Under the pieces are notes generated by a model. It ran no database searches, was not told the DNA's origin, and saw nothing but the letters and a program-made list of their open reading frames with translations. Shown here piece by piece: positions 27,861 through 39,342 of a DNA stretch of 64,000 nucleotides. The position numbers and the translations under genes are program-made. The stretch lies in assembly GCF_001649575.2 (NCBI RefSeq), contig NC_051434.1, positions 15,430,239 through 15,494,238 on the forward strand. Reading direction: 5' to 3'. Source of the DNA: Kryptolebias marmoratus. Its lineage: Eukaryota > Chordata > Actinopteri > Cyprinodontiformes > Rivulidae. The first letter of the stretch is position 1. Each line of letters starts with the position of its first letter.

Positions 27861-30164
27861 CTTGACAAAGAAAAAGAAAAACAAATACATACAAACTGCA
27901 CACAAAAAAGACCTCAGTCAGTATTTAAACAAAAGCCCTTCCTGCCATGAGGCTTGTCTGTACTTAATAAACTTGAACTTAATAAAAACATAAGGTCCAG
28001 CATTACAAAGTAGTGCAGATACTTTCAAGTCATTTCATTGCTGCATTTAAGTAAATCTCGAAATACTTTGCTATCCCAGTTATATAAATATTAGAAATGG
28101 GTCAATTTCTTCCATTACAGTACATTCTGGGGAACACCTATCCTTATTATAGCAGGCAATTTTTACTAATAGAGGATTATTCTTTTATTTTTACAATACT
28201 TTTATAAGTTTGTAACTCTTCAGCTGCACTCACTTCTTTATCATTTGCTTCAAAGGAAACATATTTCTTTGTAATCTGTTAAAGTGACCTTGCAAAATTG
28301 TTCTCCATGCTTTCTGAATGTATTCCATTTTTTTCCTCATTGACAATGAAAGTTTTATTTATTTATTTTATGCATTTTTAGTCCAACTCTTGTATCTCTT
28401 TACAAAAGAATGATCAGCTTAACACTGACCTGTGAATCATTCTATTACGAAAAGGTAACGCCATTGTGTACAGTTAAAAATTTAAATGAAATGAAAAATG
28501 AAATTAAGAGAGTTAATATGCTACACAATACCAGCGATGAATCATCTTTTACTCGAACTATGTATGTCAAGAGTGCATGCAATAAATCAATAGAAATTAC
28601 CTTGTTGGTTGGAAAATACTATTTCATACATCTCAAACTGTTATCTTTGACATTTTTGCAGATTCAACAAAAATAACTGAAATAAAATGTTTATTCGTTT
28701 TTTTTTCTCGTCTAAACCAGTTGCCTGGTCCATCAGGTGCCTCAGCGATACATGCATCACAGTTTCTCAGTAACAAACAGCTGTACAAAGAGGTGACTTG
28801 TGATGTGCAGGTGTACAACGCAGCTTTGATATTGTACACCAGTCATCATCAACTTGCAGCCCCCTGGGCAATGTATGTCCAGCAAATCATCTCATTCCAC
28901 ATACCCATGAAATATTAATATTTTCCTTACGCTCTGGTGTTGCAGAAAAGTGTAAGCCAGCTCAGACTAATGATGAAACTGCACCAATTTTATACAGTCC
29001 AATGAGCTGGTCCAAAAGCATGTTACTGTCAAATGTTTAGTGAGACAAGAGTGGGAGAACATGACTGAATCCCGAAAAGTACCAGTAACTCTGTTTAATG
29101 AGAACTGAACTCTGAAATTCATGACTCTAAGCAGGAAACTAAAATTCTGAACCAGCATGTGCTAGGCTAAGCTAATGAGAATGAATTGTTAAGACTGAAT
29201 CTAACAACATTAGCATAAATGATTGCATGCAGTAAGCACAGTTCATCAAGCTTTTATGTGAAATGGAAAATAAACTTGATAATCTTTTAAAGGTTTTTTG
29301 TTTTTTTTAGATAAAACAATAAATGAATAAATGGAATTTTCTTAAAACATTTGTTTGTGGGTTGATTTTAAAACTGTGTACCTACAATTTTGCATTCTTC
29401 ACTTTCAATGTTTTAAAAAAATCTCTTCGTTTCAGCTGCCCCAGCGTTTATGCAGCCCTTCATCTTTCGGATCTCTTTGCTCAGCCTTGTTTCATGTCCT
29501 CCCCTGTACTGATCCACCCCTTCCATACTGGTGCCAGCATTTGCTGTACTGTGACTCTGGTTTTCTGCCCTTCCCCTCTCTCTCATTGCACCTTTGATGT
29601 CAGAACCACAGCTAAAGCCCAGGCTTATCTGCTGTGGGTTTTCTGAGCCCTAACCAGGCCAGGGTTTGGACTCAAGAACATGGCACAGGTCAAAAGAAAG
29701 GAAAGATTACCAGAGAATAAGGCCGCAATATGTGTCTGTTGCTTTAAATACATTTTGTTGAATTTAATATTGTCTTTCCAATGTAATTGGACTTTTCTCA
29801 AAAACTGCCAAATGTTAAGCTAAATTGGAAATTAAAAAACAAACAAACTTTAAAATACTGACAACAGTGATGCTCTTTTATATATATAAAAAATGTATAT
29901 TAAAGACAACTGTACAAAATGAGGGCACAATCAGTATGATGGGAGGCAACTTCAAAGAATAAAATAGCGTACTGTGACGAGGTGAAGTACAAGAGCTAAT
30001 GACAGGCCAGGAGGAAAAATACTCTGCAGGAAAAGGGCGTTAAAAACACACCAAGAAAAAAAAAAAACACAAAACCATGTGGTTAAACTATGAAAATAAT
30101 GTTATTTGCATTTTCATGCAAAATTGCAAGATGACATGCTCAGAGTTTTGTTAATGTCTTAGTT

Positions 30165-30350
30165 GTGACAACCTTCTTGGATTGGATTGACACTAAATGT
30201 TAATCAGTTGTAGACGTACATCCAAAGATTACTTTCATCCACACTTCCAGTGGATCATGGGATATTTCGCAAACAGACACACACACAGACCTGGGCAAAA
30301 ACATGATTGCCTGCTTTTGCCATTTAATGGCAGGCAATAAAAAGAAAGTC
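30165..30350 (+). repeat. Teleost dispersed repeat copy A (GTTGTAGACGTACATCCAA type)
   Basis: The conserved order CAGTTGTAGACGTACATCCA, ATTACTTTC, CCAGTGGATCATGGGATATT, then CAAACAGACACACACACAGA is shared with 36400-36560 and 38600-38710. The end ATTTAATGGCAGGCAATAA also resembles the 36550 copy. The family is not named here; all copies are heavily mutated. Confidence 0.6.
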
Positions 30351-30424
30351 CACTGAAAGGCTAACTAAATATGAAAAGCACTGTTAGAAAACTTCCGCCA
30401 AGGACATAGGGTTGTTAAAAAAGT

Positions 30425-30600
30425 TTAGAACCTGGATTACCACAAAAATTGAATCCCTTCATTGTTGTGACAATCCAAACATTCCTTGAAAATTTCATCA
30501 AAAAATGTTTATTATTTTTCAAATAATCTTGCTAATAGATGGATAGAGAGACAGATGGACAAATCAACCACTGCTACAGAAAACATAACCCTCTCCACAT
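30425..30600 (+). repeat. Teleost dispersed repeat, same type as 3928-4078
   Basis: ACATTCCTTGAAAATTTCAT, AATAATCTTGCTAATAGATG and a GAGAGACAGATGGACAAATC tail match the motif order of the 3928 copy, followed by AAAACATAACCCTC. It sits just after the copy at 30165. Confidence 0.6.
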
Positions 30601-33600
30601 CTAAAAAAAAATCTTAAAAGGGTTAGTCACATTTTACCGGTACATCCTTGTGGATTCCACGATACGAGAAGTAAAAGCAGCATAGTTCTACAGCTATACT
30701 GTGTATCTGCAGTGCAGTAATGGGTCAATTTCTGGCACTTTAAATTGGTAAAAAGGCTTTTCTGTCACCTCTGACACTGAGCAATAAAAATACACTGTAA
30801 AGCTTCACCAACCAAAGCAACAGCAAGTCAGACAAAAAGGGAAAAATAAGTTTAAAAACGGACAGCCTTTTGTGTTTCAAGGTCATCCACAAACATTCTG
30901 CAATTGATTTTTTTTTCAACAAAGCTACATTTCAGCTCAGTCCTTGTTTTAATTTATTTTCCAAAGAGAATTTATATTCATGCCATATGATCACAAAGAT
31001 TCTTTTTATAGTGGACAACTAGCCTACACCACAGTGCAGTTCACCGATATGATCAGGGTTAATTATAAATACAGTGGATGTAGTTTTAGAGCACGAACAT
31101 CAATTTATGCTGACCAAGTTTCTTTTTTTTTCCAGCAGGCCATTTTTTACTGCAATCAGCTTGTAATATTTTACAGAAAAGTCCTTGTTGTATATGCAAT
31201 AAATAGTGTACCTACAAGAGCTAAAAGGGTCATGTCATCATTAAGGTTTGCTTATTAAACAATTTATCATTTTATGCATTATTAGGTGCATCTGAAAGTG
31301 CTACAGTATACAGAGAGATAGGGAATTGAAAAAGAGGCATGATTTCATGAATGTAAAAATATGAGAGTAGGCAGATGATGTCAGTTTTGTATAAACCCAT
31401 GATGTCAGTGTTTAATATAAAGCCATCTTTAAAAAACATATTGCATAGAAAAGTACAATGTGATAAAAACAACAGACCAAACTGCAGGAGAGTCATAAAA
31501 TACGGGCTACTGCTGCACACCCATTAGGACTAATAGATCAAACAAAATGCTCTATTGTGAAATATCCAACACTCGAGCCCTTCAACAATAACAATTATCA
31601 TGACAGAGCAGTGTGAATACACAATGACCATGCACCACTCCAGGTCATTGTTTGGGCACAGCGATCGCCTTCCCCTACCGTACCAAAAACTGAACATGTT
31701 GCTGTATTATTTGTGCATATAAACAAGTCTTCAGCATGTTTATGCATGAGTTATGTATTGAGTTAGGAAAACACCTAAAGCTGGCCCTCTGTCAAAGGAT
31801 CAGCTTTATCCCTGATCCATATCATCTATGCAAACAGAGCACTAATTAGCCATGCTAAAGCAAATCACAGATTTTCTCTTGGTTCAGTGGCCACAGCACC
31901 TTCAGTAATCCTCAGTTATCACACAGTTGGGAAGGATAGTGCAGCTAATAACACTGCGATATTACCAACACTGATCCGCAAGTGATAGAGCCTGGCTGCA
32001 CAAGCTGTTAATTCTATCTGCGTGAGCCTCAGACCAGAATAATCCCTATATTTTTATTTTTTATGATTTTTGCTCTGAACATTACACCATACCCTTGTCA
32101 ATTCTTACTCACCAGGAAGTGTCATGAAAAACAATAAAAAGAGATGACAAGCAGGCAGTTTCAGTGTAAATAAAGATTAAGACAATAGGTTCTTTCACAA
32201 AACATCACAAGCCGGGACTTAGACGCCTTCTGGCCGCCTCGATGTGATTTCTGATTAGACCAAGACAGCGAGGGAGTTAAGAAATTAGTTAAGTATAAAG
32301 AGGAATGCAAAAATGAGTTAACTTTTCATGTTTTAAAAACGATACAAGGGAGACGTCGGTCACACATTTAGTGAGTTGCACTTCATCTTAACGCAGCTGA
32401 GTTTTGCTTTACGCCTCTTTTGATTTTGCGACACTCACTTAATTTCTGAAAGCGTACTGTCTGTGCGGGTTGTAGCCGGCTCCATCTGTGACTTATGACC
32501 ATAAAGACAAACTGCTGTTTGCAGCCATTTTGCAGAAGTGTTTTGTGAAAGATCGTAATGACTGCGGTAAAAAGCCATATATGATGGGAGAAAGTTAGAG
32601 CTGAAAGCTTGTTAACAATGAACAATAAAGTAAGCTCAACATGTGGCCCAGAAATATCTGGACACTAACAATTGGGGTGTGCTGGAATGGGCAAAAATGT
32701 CACTTCTATATTTTCTTTTTCTGGAATTTTCTACAAATCCAGCATATCAACGACTGGAACAGAATGCCTTCAGAATTATGGGAGAATGGAACTAGGCTTG
32801 AAATATCTGATGATCTTCATCACTAGTGGTTCCAGATGTAATAAAAAAATTAATAAAAATAAGCTGGACAGATTCAGAAAATACAGTCTGTTCAGATTTT
32901 GCTAAATGCAGAAAAGCTCTGGTTGGAGTTGAGAGTGTAGTTTAAATTCACAAAGACCAGAAACATACTTAAAAAAAAAACCTTGGATGAGAGGTCTGCT
33001 GTTGTTTGTTAGTGTATTTGTTTTTAGAGTGATCTGTGTGCCCCAAATCCAAACCTGATTGTATTTGTGAAAAAAGTGGAAAAAGAAAAGACTGCAGAGC
33101 TCTGAGCTCATATGATGCCAACACCTCTCTGGAACACTGAAAATCTCAACCCAACAAAACTTCATGTACAAAGGAGGTTTTAACAAATCATAAAAAAAAA
33201 AAACTGAACTACTTGAACTGTAAATCGGCCTCTTTAAAAAACAAAAAGCAATGTCTGCAAACAGTTTAACTGTTAAAACGACAAAATAAAAATACATGTG
33301 TTCAGATTTGCATGCGTCTAGAGTCACAATTCAAAAATGATCTTCATTTCTCGTTCTACTTTCAAATAAACCCATCACACAGTCAGCTGTCAGATGAGTA
33401 ACTGAGCACATCAGCAGGTCTACTGATGCTTCTGTAGAATTACAAATGCAGTCAGTGATCCTAAACTATGTAATTAGTGAGGCACAAACACATTTGTCTG
33501 GGTTACACTTACACGGTTATTATTATTTTTAATATTTAGAATGTTCAGTTATGCAATATAGGAGGAGTACAGAATGAAGTGATTTGGGATCTTTGTGAGT

Positions 33601-33799
33601 TAATATTAGCATAATCCTGTTGATAAAAACGAACATAAAAGAGCTTTAAACACAGTGATAGTTGAATGCTCATCAGTTCTTTATGTGTACACATGGGCAG
33701 TGTATCAGTGTGGAAACCTGCTCCACATAACTAAAAACCTAAGATTCCAGTGATATGATCTCTTTGACCTTAAGATAAAAGTTTACAAATCATTCAGTT

Positions 33800-33985
33800 C
33801 ATGAATTCACAACTGTAGAACATGAATGTCTCAACATGCTGTGGAGTAAGGTTGTCTGTCTTGGAGATAATGCTCCCAGCTGCTGAGAAGAGATGCTCAG
33901 GGGAAAGGAAGATGGAAGGAAAAGGAATTTTGCCAACAAAACCAGAGTGGAATACTTTGCCTCATTTAACTTCCACCAAAATGAG
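33800..33985 (-). pseudogene. hAT transposase C-terminal (dimerisation) remnant
   Basis: On the minus strand from about 33901 the frame reads PEHLFSAAGSIISKTDNLTP then QHVETFMF. This matches the hAT-family C-terminal dimerisation motif (P-SER-FS-AG-I-S--R--L-P--VE-L-FL). The preceding sequence keeps only weak similarity (a W-rich stretch) and has stops. No full transposase, BED zinc finger or terminal repeats were found, so this is a dead fragment. Note that the usual SER of the motif is E-H here. Confidence 0.65.
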
Positions 33986-36159
33986 ACTTTCTGCCGTTAA
34001 GAAGGGCTGCTGTCTGAACTACATCACCGCACCCCGTGGAACAGTTCAGAATGAACGCTCATTTTTATTCCTGGGGTTCTAAAAAAGGATGAGTCCAAGT
34101 AAAAAAGTTGCAAAAACATTTGTAGTTGTTGATGTTGTTGAAAGTATTGACTAATTATTTCAGCTCTAATGATCAACACAAAGCATTACGCTGTGTGGCA
34201 ACCATAGTGAGTGCAATCAACTCAAACAACATTGACAATAAAAATCTTACGTATTGCAGGCCCATAAAACCATCCACTGATTGTTATTCTACTAATATAT
34301 TACTTTTTTTTTTATTAATCAGTTTATCAATTTCATTAAAATACTTCCCAAAATATACTGTATTTAATAGTACTGGCTTATTAATATTGTAGCATTATCT
34401 TCTTTTAATTGTAGCATTATTATTCTTTATATTAATAATAATAATAGTAACATATCAAAAGTACTTTCCTAAAAATTGCCTTTATGCTATTATAAACCAA
34501 GTGAAAGCTGTGCCTAAATTTATCCAAGCCTTTAACAGAATGTGTTTCTTTTCAGAAACCAGGTGGGAGCTCTGAGGCTTGCGTGGGAGTCGCATCAGGT
34601 TAGCAGTTGGTCTTTTCATGCAGCTCAGACACATTAGCCAGCAGTATACTCAACATTCACATAAATGTGTTTCAGACCCTCTTTAAATGACACAGAGTGA
34701 TCGAATCAAAATCAGTCTTCAATCCTATAATCATTAGCAAATGCTGGGCCTGCCCTTAGGCCATTTCCCTGATGGAACATGGTCAGAAGGAAGTCTGGCC
34801 AGCTCCACAAAGAAACAACTAAAATGTGAAGAACTGTTGCTCTTCTCTGTGCCCCTCTGTAAATAAATAAATGGAAACCACCTCTTTTCAAACATTTTAC
34901 ATTTTTTGTTTTTGTTATAATTTACCCAAAGGCAAAGAATTGAAAGTTGATCAACTGGTAAATTAACAATTATGTATTTTGCTCAGCTTTCTCAAATTCA
35001 ACAGACTGAAGTAGAATCTGCCTAAATGCAGATGATGCAATCTGTCGTAAAATGTCCTGCTCTGTATTTCAATCCTAATCCTCAAAATATTTAATCTCTT
35101 TGTTGATTCACACAAGGCCAGTATGCAAATTAAACAACGCCATGTAATGGTACAACTACCTGCAGCTTTATAAAATTTCTGAAAGCAGAACCTGAAGTCT
35201 TTTTGCCAGTATAATAGCTGTTTTTTAAGTGTTTTCTTTCCAAAAAAAGAAAGAAATATAAATGTAAGATGAGCATGCGTCTGTTGTTGTCACAAAGTAA
35301 GAAAAGCATTCCACAATCATTACTAGCCAATACAATAATGTCAACATTATGAAGCAGTCTTAATTGTCTGAAATAATTACTTTTTTTTTCATTTGTGCTC
35401 TCAAAGAAATCTATGTGCACAATGTAAAAGTAGCATCAAAGAGAAAAAAACAATAATTCAGGATTTTGGGGCCTCAGTTTTACAAACAAAAGCAAGAGCT
35501 ACAAATGCCTGCCACCATTAAAACTGGAATAACAAAGGTAAATCAAGATGCCGCCTTTCCGTCCATTATATTGGCCTGTCTAAAGTGAACTCTGACAATG
35601 CCTGTCACCTTTTGCTTCCTCGGGTTTATGATCAGTTTAGAAGCATTTTTATGGAGCCACACTGCAGCGCAGCCAGTAATTGCAGGTCAAAGTATGTTTA
35701 TGAGTTCAAAAAGGTTCCTCTGTAAATATATTCAGGTTGGCTTGGCATTTCATACAAAAAGACAATGTCTGATGAGCTGAAAGATGAGGTTGTCATTCAT
35801 CGCCACATACAAACCAGCATTGCAGAAACACACAAAAAAAGTGAAGAGACAAGAATACATGCTGCAAGCACCCTCCATACACACATTCGGCCTGCACTGC
35901 TGTCCAAGAAGATTAAGATGAATTACACATCAAACCAATGAGCGTGGCCTTGCTGTATTTCATCTTGCAAGGTCCCTCATTGTCATCTCTGTACTTCTCT
36001 TTTCTTCCTTCATTACAAGCAATAAAAGTGAATTTTCAGTCACAAAACAATATTTCATAAGCACATACATTTGTGCATATAAATCTTCTCTAAATAAATC
36101 TTATGTCTGAAAAATAACTCTGCAGTTAGCGATCAGCTTTTGAGACACATCCTTTACTT

Positions 36160-36393
36160 ATCCATCTATCCATTTTCTTTCACCCACTTTCTCCTTTTAA
36201 GGGTTGCAGGGAGCTGGTGCCCGTCTCCAGCAGTCACTGTACGAGAGGTGAGGGACACCCTGCACAGGTCCCAAGTCCATCACAGGGACACATAGAGACA
36301 CACAAGACAAACAAGCATACACACTCTCACTCACACCTAGGGACAATTTTATAGTGACCAATTAACCTAACATGCATGTTTGTGTTTTCTAAG
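36160..36393 (-). repeat. SINE copy, tRNA head missing
   Basis: Minus-strand element whose body blocks TAGGTGTGAGTGAGAGTGTG, TGTGATGGACTTGGGACCTG and CAGGGTGTCCCTCACC match the SINE at 5079. It ends in a GATAGATGGA tail near 36161. The tRNA-like 5' part is absent, as usual for 5'-truncated retroposons. Confidence 0.75.
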
Positions 36394-36399
36394 GTTGCT

Positions 36400-36560
36400 T
36401 GCCTATGACAATATTTTTGATTCCAGAAGATAATCTGTTGTAGATGTACATTGGATGATTAGTTTGAGAGTAATCAGTCCAGTGGTTAATTAAATATTTT
36501 GCTAACAGACAGTCAATCTCAAACACACCCACACACAGTCAGTAGTGGCAGGCAGTAATT
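36400..36560 (+). repeat. Teleost dispersed repeat copy B
   Basis: CTGTTGTAGATGTACATTGG, GTCCAGTGGTTAATTAAATA, TTTTGCTAACAGACAGTC and GTGGCAGGCAGTAATTAAG follow the same order as the copy at 30165. It directly abuts the SINE at 36160-36393. Confidence 0.6.
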
Positions 36561-38489
36561 AAGTAAATCCACCAGCTGATGTCTGCAAACAGATAATCTT
36601 ATTAATTTATTTGTATTAATACAAAATATTAAATTATAAGCTGATCTGAAAGAAAGGAAAATAAAAGGGGAAAACTAAACATTTTGACTTTTTTTGCTTT
36701 GTTACTTGCCAAGAAGAATAGGGTTTTCAAAGCGGCTACACATGCTGTATTTGTGCTTTTTGTTGTTTTATTTTTCGTTCCAAGAAGAAAAGGTTTAAGA
36801 CGGTGAAGAGAAATATTGTGGTCGAGCAGTGACCCAGATGAGAAGCTGTCATCTCTGTTCGCTCAGGGGGCACTAAGGAACAAGATGTTCTGCAGAATAG
36901 GCGACATTACAATTTATATTACAACACTTTTGCTTAAGTAATTAGCAACACATCTTGTTGTTTTTAGTTTGTTTCGTTTCAGCAAAAAAATAGTTTGTGA
37001 AGAGCACATATGACATCACTAACTGATATCAATCAGCATTTGTTACATAATTAATACATATTTGTTATTTTTATTCTCCATAGCTTGCTAGTTTCAGAAT
37101 TTGAATGTAGTTGTAGTGAAAACTGCAATCTGTTTATAAGTGGCCAGTGAGATAAACAGAATTAAACAGCCATTTCTTGCCAAGTGCATGTGTTCAGGCA
37201 CGCACAGCATTACTCAGTCAGATGAAGCAGAATGACTGCATAGTCGTCCTCACTGTCCTGCTTTTACAATCTAATTGCCCCACAAACCGTCCTCTAAAAC
37301 AGACCACTGAGTGCACTGGGCTTGTAGCCGACTGATTTCAGTGTTGCTTTAATTCTAAACTTCTCTTCTTGTTCCTCTGCCAGTTTTGCACTTTTTTGAG
37401 CCAATTACTTTGGTTGATTAATTAACTGCTGTGTAATCCTTCTCCAGTGGCTGACGGTTATAAACAGCTTAAATAATTCACTTACACAAGATGCTTGCAC
37501 AGGTATGGGCATCAGAATTTCAGGCAACACATTTGAGAGAGCTGCCACTAAGAGCAAACAGACCGTATGTGAGAGTGCAGCAGATAAAAACAGAAAAAGC
37601 ATATTTTCTACCAAGTTACACAAATAATATATAAAAGCTCTTCCGATGAAACTGAACCACGTGTCATGTAAACTGCAATTCCACCCCAATGCCACATCAA
37701 GACAGACAAATTTAATGCCATTACAGTTAATATTTGCTTTTGATCATATTCCAACAAGCAAGAGTTTGAAGCACACAAATCTTTCTTTGGTTATCTGAAC
37801 GTGATCTGTGAAGTGATTTAAGAGATCAAAGCAAGCCATAGGATAAGGCAGTAAAGCTGCAGAACAAACATGCCTAACAAGTTCTTTCACTGTGTGACAG
37901 ATGATGAAACGCACAGAAAACAAGCAACTTTCACGATTGTTAGATTTTAAACAAATCTGCTAAACAGTCCATTAAATAATTACAAATGAAGGGAAGAAAC
38001 ATTGCTAAATAAAACTTAAAAACCTTTGTGTCTGTGTGCGTGTGTGCGTGCGTGAAGGGGTTTGTCAAAGCTAAGGCTAAAACAATTTGTCAACTGAAAT
38101 AAAAATGATCAAAACAAAAATATTTATGTATTGTATACCGCTCAGTGATTTGCAGTGTTTCATGGCTGATACTGTCGCACAACTTGATATGTTATGAAGG
38201 AAAACACAAACACAACACAAAATCTGAGAGAAAGTCCAAAAAGTCAAAGTGAGACGACATCAAACAGAGAAAAAGCAAAAATACTATTACCACAATATTG
38301 CAACAACTTTGTAGAAATGCATCCTGAGTTAAACAAAATTCCTGTCAGAAACAATCAGTGTTTACAATAAGACCAACAACCAGATGCTGTTTCCTATTTC
38401 AAAGTAAAAAAAAAAAATGCCTGATGCTGACATACACTTATGAAAAGGCCCAGTGTTCCTTGAAGGAGTACATAATGACAACACCCTTC

Positions 38490-38740
38490 GTACCAAAATT
38501 TTGAACTAAGATCATCTTATGTTGTCAAATGACTGTGTTATAGCCGTTTTGGTCAAATCTTGAAAACAGCGTTAGGTTCAATCTCACCCCATATCATGGG
38601 ATTTTGTGAAATCTGCTATCAGTTGTAGACGAGCATCCAATCATTACTTTCTAAAAGTTTCATTAAAATCTGTTCAGTGATATATAAGATATTTTGTTGA
38701 CAGATATGGTTGATTCTAACAAATAATGCAAAAGTTTTAA
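38490..38740 (+). repeat. Teleost dispersed repeat copy C
   Basis: This is the longest copy of the family: CAGTTGTAGACGAGCATCCA, ATCATTACTTTCTAAAAGTT, TCATTAAAATCTGTTCAGTG, then ATATTTTGTTGACAGATATG, with upstream GGTCAAATCTTGAAAACAGC. It shows that the shared motif extends upstream of the parts seen in copies A and B. Confidence 0.6.
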
Positions 38741-39307
38741 GCGCATACAGTATCAGATGCAATGTGTGGCACTCAGAGTGTGTGTTGGAGAGGAATTTCA
38801 GCTACATTTTAGCTCAATATCTGTAAAACTGACAAATTCATAGCGGGAGATAATGAACCACAAATTGTTAGACTTGTATGTTTACAGCTCAGAGGACTTA
38901 CATTAGATCAGCTATGATGAGAAGCTTCCCCAGCTTCAAAGTGATTCAGTGACAGAAATATTTTGAGAAGTACACACAAAAACAAAAAAAAAGTTATACT
39001 GTTAAAAGACACTGTTTCACTCAGCTAAAATATGATGTTTAAAGTCAATTTTCTATTCCCCTCTGCATACCTTTTGGAGACTTTATAACCCTGTAACATC
39101 AAAAACAACTGTTATAAGAGACTGTCACAAACATCCTGACAATTCATCTCTGGGCAATATGCAAGAGTCTACTGTTAGCTTTTATATGGAAAGACAAATG
39201 TTTTGGAAAAAAGTTTTCAATAAATAAATAATCAAGAACTAAACTTATGTTGTGCTGTAGTACAAATAGGGGGCATCCAGGGTAAAAAGGTTGAGAACAA
39301 CTGGTGT

Positions 39308-39309
<2 letters not shown>

Positions 39310-39338
<29 letters not shown>
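39310..39338. repeat. (CA)n microsatellite
   Basis: About 14 uninterrupted CA units. Confidence 0.95.

Positions 39339-39342
<4 letters not shown>

Noticed and set aside
29323..29646. 107-codon plus-strand open frame with cysteines and an upstream TTTCAG
   Set aside because: It has no recognisable domain, no suitable downstream donor was found, and it is on the strand opposite to the gene. Probably chance.
32902..33327. 141-codon minus-strand open frame
   Set aside because: It has Phe-rich and Ser-rich runs from poly-A tracts, no family motif, and no splice sites fitting the csmd phases.
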